13,088 bases of DNA from JAJPHT01 sp035526585 (lineage in GTDB: Archaea; Thermoplasmatota; SW-10-69-26; JACQPN01; JAJPHT01): NCBI GenBank assembly GCA_035526585.1, contig DATLCC010000050.1, positions 1-13,088 of the forward strand, written 5' to 3'. Shown here piece by piece: positions 6,159-11,781 of this stretch. The stretch's first letter is position 1. Every line of letters starts with the position of its first letter. Both the position numbers and the translations under genes were made by a program. The notes under the pieces are model-generated. The model was not told the DNA's origin. It ran no database searches and was given only the letters and a program-made list of their open reading frames with translations.

Positions 6159-6950
6159 ATGGACCTGGGCCTGAAAGGCAAGGCGGCCGCCGTCATGGCC
6201 GGCTCCGAAGGCATCGGCCGCGCCTGCGCCTTCGCGCTCGCGCGTGAGGGCGCCGACGTCGCCATCTGCGGCCGGCGCGAGGACGTGCTCCGTTCCACCG
6301 CGAAGGAGATCGCGGACGCGACCGGCCGCCGCGTGACGCCCATCGTCGCCGACGTCACCGTCGCCCAGGACGTCGAGCGCTTCGTGAACGCCGCCGCGAG
6401 CGATCTTCGCGGGCTCCATGTGCTCGTCGTGAACGCGGGTGGGCCGGCGCCGGGCGGGTTCGAGGCTCTCACGGACGCGCAGTGGCACGCGACGTTCGAC
6501 CTCACCGTGATGAGCGCCGTCCGTGCGATCCGAGCCGCGCTCCCGCACTTCCGCACTGAGCGCGGCGGCAGCGTCGTGGGCATCGGCTCCACGAGCGTGA
6601 AGCAACCGATCGAGAATCTCGTGCTGTCGAACGCGCTCCGCATGAGCGTCATGGGCCTGTTCAAGTCGCTCTCCATCGACCACGCGCCCTACAACGTCCG
6701 CTACAACATGGTCCTCCCCGGCGGGATCGCGACGGAGCGCCTCGCGGAGCTCGTGCGGTCGCAGGCCGAGAAGGCTGGGATCCCGGAGGACGAGCAGTGG
6801 GCGCGCCGCGCGAAGAGCACGCCGCTCGCGCGCATGGGCGAGCCCGAGGAGATCGCGGACGCCGTCGCATGGCTCGCGAGCGAGCGCGCGAAGTACGTCA
6901 CGGGCGTCGCGCTCCAGGTCGACGGCGGGCTCGTGCGGTTCCCCTTCTAA
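6159..6950 (+). CDS. Atypical short-chain dehydrogenase/reductase (FabG-like, no YxxxK)
   Basis: A 263-residue Rossmann-fold protein of the SDR superfamily, similar in layout to 3-oxoacyl-ACP reductases. The cofactor loop is AGSEGIG (14-20) instead of the usual TGxxxGIG. NAG is at 92-94, the catalytic-type serine GSTS at 143-146 (Ser144), and the C-terminal PGGI and VDGG stretches are normal. At the active site the YxxxK pair is replaced: aligning from Ser144 and the following helix gives Ser157 and Arg161 (SNALR). A subgroup of FabG-like SDRs with imperfect cofactor and catalytic motifs is known, so this may be a true subfamily rather than a mutation. The ATG is set by a CTTAAC box 28 nt upstream. 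The FAH-family gene follows after 9 nt in the same operon, which suggests a shared catabolic pathway; the substrate is unknown. Confidence 0.9.
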   Translation: MDLGLKGKAAAVMAGSEGIGRACAFALAREGADVAICGRREDVLRSTAKEIADATGRRVTPIVADVTVAQDVERFVNAAASDLRGLHVLVVNAGGPAPGGFEALTDAQWHATFDLTVMSAVRAIRAALPHFRTERGGSVVGIGSTSVKQPIENLVLSNALRMSVMGLFKSLSIDHAPYNVRYNMVLPGGIATERLAELVRSQAEKAGIPEDEQWARRAKSTPLARMGEPEEIADAVAWLASERAKYVTGVALQVDGGLVRFPF

Positions 6951-6959
6951 GGTGTGATC

Positions 6960-7802
6960 ATGCGGTTCTGCGCGTTCCGGGAGTACGACGCGGTGGCGAC
7001 GGGGCTCGCGTTCGGCGACAGGGTCGTCGGGCTCGACGACCTCAACGACTCGTTGGGGACCGACTATGGTCCCGATCTCGACACGTTCCTCCGACGCGGC
7101 CAGCAGGACCAGCTCGCAAAGAGCCTCGACAGCGAGCGCGTCCCGAAGAGCGGCTGGCGCATCCCGAACCTCCGCTTCGCCCCGCCGCTCGCGCACCCGA
7201 GCAAGATCTGGGGGATCGGGCTGAACTTCGCCGAGCACGCGGCCGATCTGGGCGGCTCGGTCGGAGAGGATCCGATGGCCTGGATGCGCCCCGCGACGAC
7301 GTTGGCCGGAAGCGGCGCGACGATCCAGCTTCCGCCGGCCATCGGCACCGTGACCGCGGAATGCGAGATCGGCGTCGTCATGGGGCGGTACGCGCACAAG
7401 CTCGAGTCGCGTCGCGAGGCGAAGGAGGCGGTGTTCGGCTTCACGCCGATCCTCGATCTCACGGCGGAGGATCTCCTGAAGAAGAACGTGCGGAACCTCA
7501 CGCGCGCGAAGAGCTACGACGGGTTCTGCGTCGTGGGCCCGTTCGTCGTCACGGCGGACGAGTGGGAGCCCTCGGCCGACACGCACATCGCGCTCGACGT
7601 GGATGGCCAGCAGAAGGGGGGCCACGTGCGCCACATGCGGCACGACCCGTACGAGCTCGTGCGCTTCTTCTCGCATGTCTTCCCGTGGGAGCCTGGCGAC
7701 ATCCTGCTCACGGGCACGCCCGGCGCGCTGCCGCTGCGGGCGGGCTCCGTCATCCAGGGCACGATCGACGGGCTGGGCAGCGTCACCGCGCGCGTCGCCT
7801 GA
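6960..7802 (+). CDS. Fumarylacetoacetate hydrolase (FAH) family protein
   Basis: A 280-residue member of the FAH family, metal-dependent enzymes that hydrolyse, decarboxylate or hydrate 2-oxo or 1,3-diketo acids, for example acylpyruvases and 2-keto-3-deoxy acid dehydratases. Visible: the GIGLNFAEHAADLG segment with His93, the divalent-metal ligands Glu134 and Glu136 in ECEIGVVMG, Asp166 in ILDLTAED, Lys184 and the DGFCVVGPF stretch, and the C-terminal GDILLTGTPGALPLRAGSV (247-264). The N-terminal 75 residues form the smaller leader domain. I chose ATG 6960 over GTG 6954, because AAGG at 6949-6952 gives a 7-nt Shine-Dalgarno spacing to the ATG and almost none to the GTG. It is the second gene of the SDR operon. 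The precise substrate cannot be read from sequence. Confidence 0.92.
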   Translation: MRFCAFREYDAVATGLAFGDRVVGLDDLNDSLGTDYGPDLDTFLRRGQQDQLAKSLDSERVPKSGWRIPNLRFAPPLAHPSKIWGIGLNFAEHAADLGGSVGEDPMAWMRPATTLAGSGATIQLPPAIGTVTAECEIGVVMGRYAHKLESRREAKEAVFGFTPILDLTAEDLLKKNVRNLTRAKSYDGFCVVGPFVVTADEWEPSADTHIALDVDGQQKGGHVRHMRHDPYELVRFFSHVFPWEPGDILLTGTPGALPLRAGSVIQGTIDGLGSVTARVA

Positions 7803-7876
7803 TACTTCGCAGACGAAGCCACAAAGGGCCACGGAGATCTGCGGGATCTTCTCCGTGGTCTCGTTTTCAAAGTGCA
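7803..7876. terminator. Paired hairpins between convergent genes
   Basis: Between the convergent FAH and LarE genes, CTTCG/CGAAG (7806-7819) forms a small hairpin that begins just past the FAH stop. CCACGGAGA (7830-7838) pairs with TCTCCGTGG (7851-7859), a 9-bp stem that extends through G-U pairs to about 12 bp. CGTTTTC follows at 7863-7869, a short T-run on the plus strand. A bidirectional termination role is inferred. The word CACGGAG also recurs on the minus strand in the spacer at 12768-12931. Confidence 0.5.
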
Positions 7877-8677
7877 TCAGAGCGGCTTGAGTCCGACGAG
7901 CTCGTTCATCGAGCCCATCCTGTATCCGCGCGGGTCGACCTCGACGCTCGTGTAGCCCAGACCGCGCAACGCGCGCTCGATGTCGCCGGCCAGCGACAGG
8001 GCGCGCGCGGGGTCCTCGCATTCCACGCGCGCGGTGGTCCCGCCGAAGGTGCGCACGCGCACCTGCGCGAAGCCGAGCGCGCGGACCGCAGCCTCGGCGC
8101 GCCCGATGCGCGTGAGCTTCGTGATATCGATGGGCTCGCCGTACGGGATCCTGCTCGAGAGGCACGCCATCGAGGGCTTCTCGGAGACGGCGAGGCCGAG
8201 CTCGCGGGCAAGCGAGCGGACGTCGGCCTTCACCATGCCAAGCTCGACGAACGGCTGCCACGCGCCGCGCTCCCGTAGGGCCGCGTCGCCGGGGCGCCAT
8301 TGGCGCGCGTCGTCGGCGTGCGTGCCTACAGCCACCGTCCCTAGGCCGCGTGCCTGCGCGATCGAGAACAGGACGTCGCTGAGCCCCTGGCGGCAGAAGT
8401 AGCAGCGGTCCGTCGGGTTCGCCGCGTAGTCGGGGTCGGCGAGCTCGCTGTGCCAGACGAGCTCGAAGGGGAGACCGATCTCGCGCGCGAAGGCGATCGC
8501 GGCGTCCTTCTCCTCCGGCGCGTACGATTCGCTGTCCACGATGACGGCGAGCGCGCGCGCTCCGAGCGTGTCGTGCGCGACCTTCGCGAGGACGGCCGAG
8601 TCCACGCCGCCGCTGAAGCCGACGACGACGCTCCCCTTCGCGAGGAAGGCGGCGCGCAGCTCGTCGAGGCGGGGCAC
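7877..8677 (-). CDS. larE: LarE-like ATP-dependent sulfur transferase (PP-loop)
   Basis: A 266-residue PP-loop protein of the LarE family. Characterised LarE adenylates and then thiolates a nicotinic-acid-derived dinucleotide for the nickel-pincer cofactor of lactate racemase, giving up either a cysteine sulfur or a cluster-bound sulfur. Motifs: SGGVDS PP-loop at 22-27, VDSESYAPEE near 48-57, NPTDRCYFC at 87-95 (Cys92, Cys95), VGTHADDARQWRPG at 117-130, and SMACLSSRIPYG at 169-180 with Cys172, the position of the sacrificial cysteine. Three cysteines together suggest the [4Fe-4S] type rather than the single-cysteine type, but this is inference. The GTG at 8675-8677 is chosen because it matches the family N-terminus and a TATTAAG box lies 28 nt upstream. 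No larA, larB or larC is in the window. Confidence 0.9.
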   Translation of the reverse strand: MPRLDELRAAFLAKGSVVVGFSGGVDSAVLAKVAHDTLGARALAVIVDSESYAPEEKDAAIAFAREIGLPFELVWHSELADPDYAANPTDRCYFCRQGLSDVLFSIAQARGLGTVAVGTHADDARQWRPGDAALRERGAWQPFVELGMVKADVRSLARELGLAVSEKPSMACLSSRIPYGEPIDITKLTRIGRAEAAVRALGFAQVRVRTFGGTTARVECEDPARALSLAGDIERALRGLGYTSVEVDPRGYRMGSMNELVGLKPL

Positions 8678-8701
8678 AGGAGCGCCTGAGGCGTGCTCCC
8701 A

Positions 8702-8708
8702 CTTAATA
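8702..8708 (-). promoter_or_regulatory. TATA box of larE (TATTAAG)
   Basis: TATTAAG on the minus strand has its TTAA core centred near 8704, about 28 nt upstream of the larE GTG. It overlaps the TAA stop codon of the upstream lipoprotein gene, showing very tight packing, and it decides the unusual GTG start. Confidence 0.65.
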
Positions 8709-9152
8709 CTGCACTTCGACCACGAGCACGTATGCCGCGCCGTACTCCTTGCCGTCGATGGGCTCCGAGGCGCCGAAGCCGTCCACGCGCGCGAGGTAGC
8801 GGCCGGGCGCGAGGCCCGCCGCCGCAAGCTGCGCGCTCGCGGTGCGCGGGTCGAGCGCGGCCTCGTCCAGCACGCTCCCGTCAGGCGCGAGGATCGCGAC
8901 CTTGAGCTGCGCGGGGACGGCGCCCGGGAGCGGCAGGCCGTGGTCGTTGGACTGCAGCGTGACGTTGACGCTGAGCGCCCGCGCGTCGCGGTCGACGGGG
9001 ATCTCGAAGTCCTTGTGGTGCTCGCCGGCGACAAGCTCACGGTACTCCTTGTAGTACGGCTCGGCGGGAAGCGGATCGCGCGCGAACGGCATCCCCGAGG
9101 GCGAGCTGCAGCCGGCCATGAGGAGGACCATCGACAGCGCGAGCAGGCGCAC
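8703..9152 (-). CDS. Predicted lipoprotein of unknown function
   Basis: A 149-residue exported protein. The N-terminus MRLLALSMVLLMAGCSS is a short signal peptide ending in a lipobox (LMAGC) with Cys15 as the likely lipidated residue, so the protein should be anchored on the outside of the membrane. The mature part is about 135 residues, rich in beta strands (FEIPVDRDARALSVNVTL, QLKVAILAPDGSVLDEA, GRYLARVDGFG, AAYVLVVEVQY) and resembles a small beta-sandwich of the kind used for binding. I recognise no family. The start is GTG, placed by a run of T and A (CTTTTTAG) about 28 nt upstream. The stop codon overlaps the larE promoter, and the upstream small ORF ends inside this gene's own promoter. 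The neighbouring genes give no functional clue. Confidence 0.8.
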   Translation of the reverse strand: MRLLALSMVLLMAGCSSPSGMPFARDPLPAEPYYKEYRELVAGEHHKDFEIPVDRDARALSVNVTLQSNDHGLPLPGAVPAQLKVAILAPDGSVLDEAALDPRTASAQLAAAGLAPGRYLARVDGFGASEPIDGKEYGAAYVLVVEVQY

Positions 9153-9176
9153 GGTCCTTCCTGGCGTCGAGGGCCG

Positions 9177-9184
9177 CTAAAAAG
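9177..9184 (-). promoter_or_regulatory. TATA-like box of the lipoprotein gene (CTTTTTAG)
   Basis: CTTTTTAG on the minus strand is about 28 nt upstream of the GTG at 9150-9152. It overlaps the TAG stop of the 91-residue ORF upstream. Confidence 0.55.
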
Positions 9185-9452
9185 CCTCCTTCAGGTCCTC
9201 GATGCGAGCCCACGCGACGACGAAGGCGGGCTCGGGCGCGGGGGCGAACCGCCACCCGCTCGCCATGACGCCCTCCGAGACGGTGAACGCCGGGTCCTCG
9301 CCGGGCCGCCAGAGGGCGAGCGCGACGCGGCCCGAGGGCGGGAAGGCGGGCTGCAGGAGCTCGAGGCGCCCGTCCGCATGCAGGATCGCGAGAGGATGGA
9401 CGTCCAGAGGGAAACGAGGGGTGGGCCGGCGGAGGGGGCGCGTGAGGCGCAT
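9177..9452 (-). CDS. Small hypothetical protein
   Basis: A 91-residue ORF with no family that I recognise and no signal peptide or membrane segment. The N-terminal 20 residues are basic and proline-rich (MRLTRPLRRPTPRFPLDVHP). The rest has a plausible alternation of strands (LAILHADGRLELL, VALALWRPG, FVVAWARIEDL) and aromatic residues, so it looks like a folded small domain. Support for being real comes from its amino-acid composition, its co-directional position, and the tidy abutment of its stop codon with the lipoprotein promoter. Against it, no clear TATA box or Shine-Dalgarno sequence precedes the ATG, and random open frames are common at this GC content. Confidence 0.5.
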   Translation of the reverse strand: MRLTRPLRRPTPRFPLDVHPLAILHADGRLELLQPAFPPSGRVALALWRPGEDPAFTVSEGVMASGWRFAPAPEPAFVVAWARIEDLKEAF

Positions 9453-9544
9453 CGGGCCGGCGGGTGCTTCCTACGTCATCTTCCTTTTCCGGGCTTCACC
9501 TCATGCGCTCCGGGACTTCAAGCCGGATGTCCCTTGCCCACAAC

Positions 9545-9617
9545 AGATCCGAGGGACCCCGGGGACCCGAGCGGAAGACGCCTCGGGTGCCTAGAGTACC
9601 TGGGGTCCCTCGGGTCT
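9545..9617. repeat. 16-bp inverted repeat with CCGAGGGAC core
   Basis: CCGAGGGACCCC (9549-9560) is the exact reverse complement of 9602-9613. The stem extends outward to 9545 and 9617 with one G-U pair, 16 bp in all, and a 6-bp CCCGAG/CTCGGG stem (9566-9571, 9582-9587) is nested inside. It sits about 20 nt before the RNase P RNA promoter. The core word matches that of 5987-6078. Confidence 0.8.
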
Positions 9618-9636
9618 CACGCGGCGCCACGGACTC

Positions 9637-9646
9637 GATTTTATCC
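9637..9646 (+). promoter_or_regulatory. TATA box of the RNase P RNA gene
   Basis: CGATTTTATC is the most AT-rich segment nearby. Its centre, near 9642, is 27 nt upstream of the predicted 5' end of helix P1 at about 9669, so the promoter and the RNA fold agree on the transcript start. Confidence 0.75.
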
Positions 9647-9668
9647 GCCATGAGCCCTCATGGGGCGC

Positions 9669-10070
9669 GCCTGGAAGCCGGCGGACGGCTTACGCTCGAG
9701 CGCAAGCGCGAGTGAGGAAAGTCCCGGCTCCCGTGAGCAGGGGTCCGCAGACTCCGATCCCAAGGACGGAGGTTGCGGCGGGCGAGAGCCCGAGCGCAGG
9801 AGCAGACACGAGACCGCCTCTCGCAAGGATGAAGGGGGCCACACCCCGGACGTCGCGAAGAGGGCCGGATGAAACGGCCATGCGCCCCCGGAGCAAGTCC
9901 AAGCAGCCCCATCGACCGCTCACACAGGGGCGAGTCGGATGCGGCCCTCGACGACGAGGGCAATGCTGCGGAGGTCAACGTCCGTGGCATTAGGAGAATG
10001 CCGTCAGCCATCCGCGTCGCGAGACCGGATGCGTGAACAGAACCGGGCTTACGACCGGCATCCAGGCCTC
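9669..10070 (+). ncRNA. rnpB: RNase P RNA (archaeal type A)
   Basis: This is the catalytic RNA of ribonuclease P, which removes 5' leaders from pre-tRNAs together with archaeal Rpp proteins. The universal core is unmistakable: GAGGAAAGTCC at 9714-9724 (5' strand of helix P4), a CGAGACCGCC segment near 9809, CCCCGGAGCAAGTCCAAGC near 9886-9904 (P15 region), and ACAGAACCGGGCTTACGACC at 10036-10055 (3' strand of P4). Helix P1 is visible as GCCTGGAAGCCGG (9669-9681) pairing with CCGGCATCCAGGC (10055-10067) with one mismatch. These two ends set a length near 400 nt, normal for type A. The presence of the P15 segment argues against the methanococcal type M. The 3' end is estimated within a few bases. 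Confidence 0.96.
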
Positions 10071-10102
10071 GATGTCAAACCCGAGGACGAGGACGAGGAC
10101 GG

Positions 10103-10190
10103 GGACGAGGGCGAGGGGAGGGTGAGGTGGAGGGTGCCCTGCGCCCTTGGTATCACCCTCTCGCACTCCGCCCTCCCCTCGCCCTCGTCC
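10103..10190. repeat. 20-bp perfect GA/CT inverted repeat
   Basis: GGACGAGGGCGAGGGGAGGG (10103-10122) is the exact reverse complement of 10171-10190, with a 48-nt interval. Imperfect pairing can continue outward, because GAGGAC units on the left face GTCCTC-type units on the right up to about 10240. It begins about 30 nt past the RNase P RNA end. Its arm shares CCCTCCCCTCGCC with the repeat at 4742-4850. Confidence 0.85.
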
Positions 10191-10309
10191 TCCCCCCTCC
10201 CCTCGTGTTCGCCTTCGTCCTCGCGTTCGTCCTCGAACGATAGCAGCGTCCTCGATGCGGACCAACCGAGGGACCGGCGAGAAGCTACCTAAGCCGCCGG
10301 CATGGAGGT

Positions 10310-10315
10310 CTTAAC
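10310..10315 (+). promoter_or_regulatory. TATA box candidate of the KGG gene (CTTAAC)
   Basis: CTTAAC is centred near 10312 and predicts a transcript start near 10340. That leaves a leader of about 60 nt before the ATG at 10400. A strong Shine-Dalgarno element, GGAGG at 10387-10391, sits 8 nt before that ATG, so this gene, unlike most here, appears to be led. The placement excludes a leaderless start at the in-frame TTG at 10325. Confidence 0.55.
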
Positions 10316-10399
10316 CGGTGACCATTGTTGAAGCCTGAGGACGAGACCGAGGTCGAGCGGCAGGGCGAGGCCGCGACCGAGACGAAGGAGGAGCGCCCC

Positions 10400-10645
10400 A
10401 TGACGATCGAAGAGGCCGCCCGCAAGGGGGGCAACACCACGAAGCAGCGCTACGGCCCCGACTTCTACTCGCGCATCGGGCGCAAGGGGGGCCAGCGAGT
10501 CGCGCGCGAGCGTGGCCCCGAGTTCTACTCGGAGATCGGCCGCAAGGGCGGTGAGGCGAGGGTCGCCCAGAGCCGGAAGCTCGAGCGCGAGCCCGAAGGC
10601 AGCGAGGCGGCGACCGAGACGAGGTCGGAAGACTCGACCGAGTGA
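10400..10645 (+). CDS. KGG-repeat stress-type protein
   Basis: An 81-residue small, highly charged protein with three RKGG motifs (residues 8-11, 28-31, 48-51) at a strict 20-residue period. Each of the last two follows a near-copy of YGPDFYSRIG (18-27) or GPEFYSEIG (39-47). This is the KGG repeat of stress-induced proteins such as bacterial GsiB-like and Con-10-like proteins; most such proteins lack a fixed fold and accumulate under stress. A role here in desiccation, osmotic or general stress is inferred. The C-terminal 25 residues are acidic. The start ATG has the best Shine-Dalgarno sequence in the window (GGAGG, 8 nt spacing). An in-frame TTG at 10325 would add 25 acidic residues. The gene stands alone between the RNase P RNA and convergent M28 genes. 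Confidence 0.85.
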   Translation: MTIEEAARKGGNTTKQRYGPDFYSRIGRKGGQRVARERGPEFYSEIGRKGGEARVAQSRKLEREPEGSEAATETRSEDSTE

Positions 10646-10654
10646 CCAGACCGG

Positions 10655-10675
10655 ATGCCGAAGCGCTTTCGGCAT
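10655..10675. terminator. 8-bp hairpin after the KGG gene
   Basis: ATGCCGAA (10655-10662) pairs with TTCGGCAT (10668-10675) across a 5-nt loop, 10 nt past the KGG stop codon and between convergent genes. There is no T-run after it, so a role in termination is only suggested. Confidence 0.45.
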
Positions 10676-10731
10676 GTCGACCTGGTTTCGGCGTTCCGGC
10701 ACGCATCGGCAGCGCCCGTCCGAGACCCCCG

Positions 10732-11781
10732 CTACGAGGTCAGGGAAGGCAGCCGATCGAAGACGACCACGTTCCACCACGAGGCCGCGACGGTGAGGTT
10801 GAGCCCCGCCTCGTAGTTCTCGGGGCCGCCCGCGAACTGGTACACGTACTCGATCGTGTCGTTGGGCTTGTGGTAGGCCGGGTAGTCCACGGCCTTGCGT
10901 CCGCCCGCCATGCGCAGGATCGGGATGTCCTCTTCCTTGAAGTTCCGCTCGTCCGAGTTGCGATCGTGCCCGTCGAGGATCACGACGCACGACTTGGGCA
11001 GATCCGCGGTCTCCGCGTCGATCGAGCCCAGCGCGTAAGGCACCTTGACGAGGTCGCGGTAGACGGCCTCCTCGATCGGGACGAGACGGTCCGCGAAGTT
11101 CTCGCCCACCATCTGGTACATCGGCCACTCGTGGCCCGGGCAATTGATGCCCGTCATGTCGTGGCCGATGATCATGTCGAACTGGTATTCGCCGGCGCCC
11201 AGCGCCTGCTGCACGAAGGCTTCGCTCGCGACGAGGCCGATCTCCTCGCCGTCGAAGAAGATCGGCATGAGCGTCTTGCTGTTCGGATAGCTCGCGAGCA
11301 CGCGCGCGAGCTCCAGCGCGACCGCGGTGCCGCTGCCGTCGTCGTAGGCAGCGTAGACGGTCTGCTGGTTGCTATCATAATGCGCGACCCAGCCGACGAC
11401 GTGGTCGGGCTGCGTCGATCCCTTCTTGATGCCGATGAGGGTCCGGATGCCCGCGTCGACGGGGGAAGGACCGCTTCCGACGGGCACGGGGTTCCCCAGC
11501 ACGCTCGGAGGCACGTAGTAGAAGACCTTCGTCTCGTAGCCCGCCTCTTCGAGCCCCTGCTTCAGCATGTCCATCGCGATCGCGTTCGTGGGCGTCCCGG
11601 CGTGGCGCTCGGGCGTGTTCGCGACGAAATCCTCCCACCACAGGCGCGCGCGGGGCGCATCGACGCCGGGCGAAGACAGGTCGCTCGTGTCGGGGAGCAC
11701 GCTCCCGGATGCCGGGGGCGGCGTCGACGCCAGGCATCCCGCGGTGAGGGCCGCGACGAGGGCGACGGTGATGAGCTTCAT
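10732..11781 (-). CDS. M28-family metallopeptidase lipoprotein (copy 1)
   Basis: A 349-residue secreted zinc peptidase of family M28, which contains aminopeptidases and carboxypeptidases using two zinc ions. The signal peptide MKLITVALVAALTAGC ends in a lipobox (LTAGC, Cys16), so the enzyme is probably a membrane-anchored exoprotein. Zinc-site residues visible: His134 and Asp136 (VAHYDS), Asp147 (AAYDDGSG), Glu179 (catalytic base) and Glu180 (FFDGEE), Asp208 (GHDMTG) and His304 (YHKPND). A short insert around 92-108 (PPSVLGNPVPVGSGPSP) is absent from its paralogue. The ATG overlaps the stop of the upstream paralogue in an ATGA arrangement, implying translational coupling. It is likely to trim peptides outside the cell; the cleavage preference cannot be told from sequence. 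Confidence 0.93.
   Translation of the reverse strand: MKLITVALVAALTAGCLASTPPPASGSVLPDTSDLSSPGVDAPRARLWWEDFVANTPERHAGTPTNAIAMDMLKQGLEEAGYETKVFYYVPPSVLGNPVPVGSGPSPVDAGIRTLIGIKKGSTQPDHVVGWVAHYDSNQQTVYAAYDDGSGTAVALELARVLASYPNSKTLMPIFFDGEEIGLVASEAFVQQALGAGEYQFDMIIGHDMTGINCPGHEWPMYQMVGENFADRLVPIEEAVYRDLVKVPYALGSIDAETADLPKSCVVILDGHDRNSDERNFKEEDIPILRMAGGRKAVDYPAYHKPNDTIEYVYQFAGGPENYEAGLNLTVAASWWNVVVFDRLPSLTS

Larger units (their letters stand above)
10073..10399. other. Spacer dominated by a GA/CT inverted repeat
   Basis: No confident gene lies between the RNase P RNA and the KGG-repeat ATG. The stretch holds GAGGAC tandem units (10083-10100), the 20-bp inverted repeat described separately, and a CTTAAC promoter element. 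Bases 10325-10399 form an in-frame extension of the KGG ORF beginning with TTG; its acidic sequence includes EAATETK, echoing EAATETR at the C-terminus of that protein, so it might be translated. Confidence 0.5.

Noticed and set aside
5781..8702. A 973-codon open frame on the minus strand
   Set aside because: It lies antisense to NOG1, the SDR and the FAH gene and overlaps larE in another frame; its translation is Arg-rich and repetitive, as expected for a shadow frame at high GC.
8541..9653. A 370-codon plus-strand frame opposite larE, the lipoprotein and the small ORF
   Set aside because: It has shadow composition and no motif, whereas the opposite strand carries a PP-loop protein and a lipobox signal peptide.
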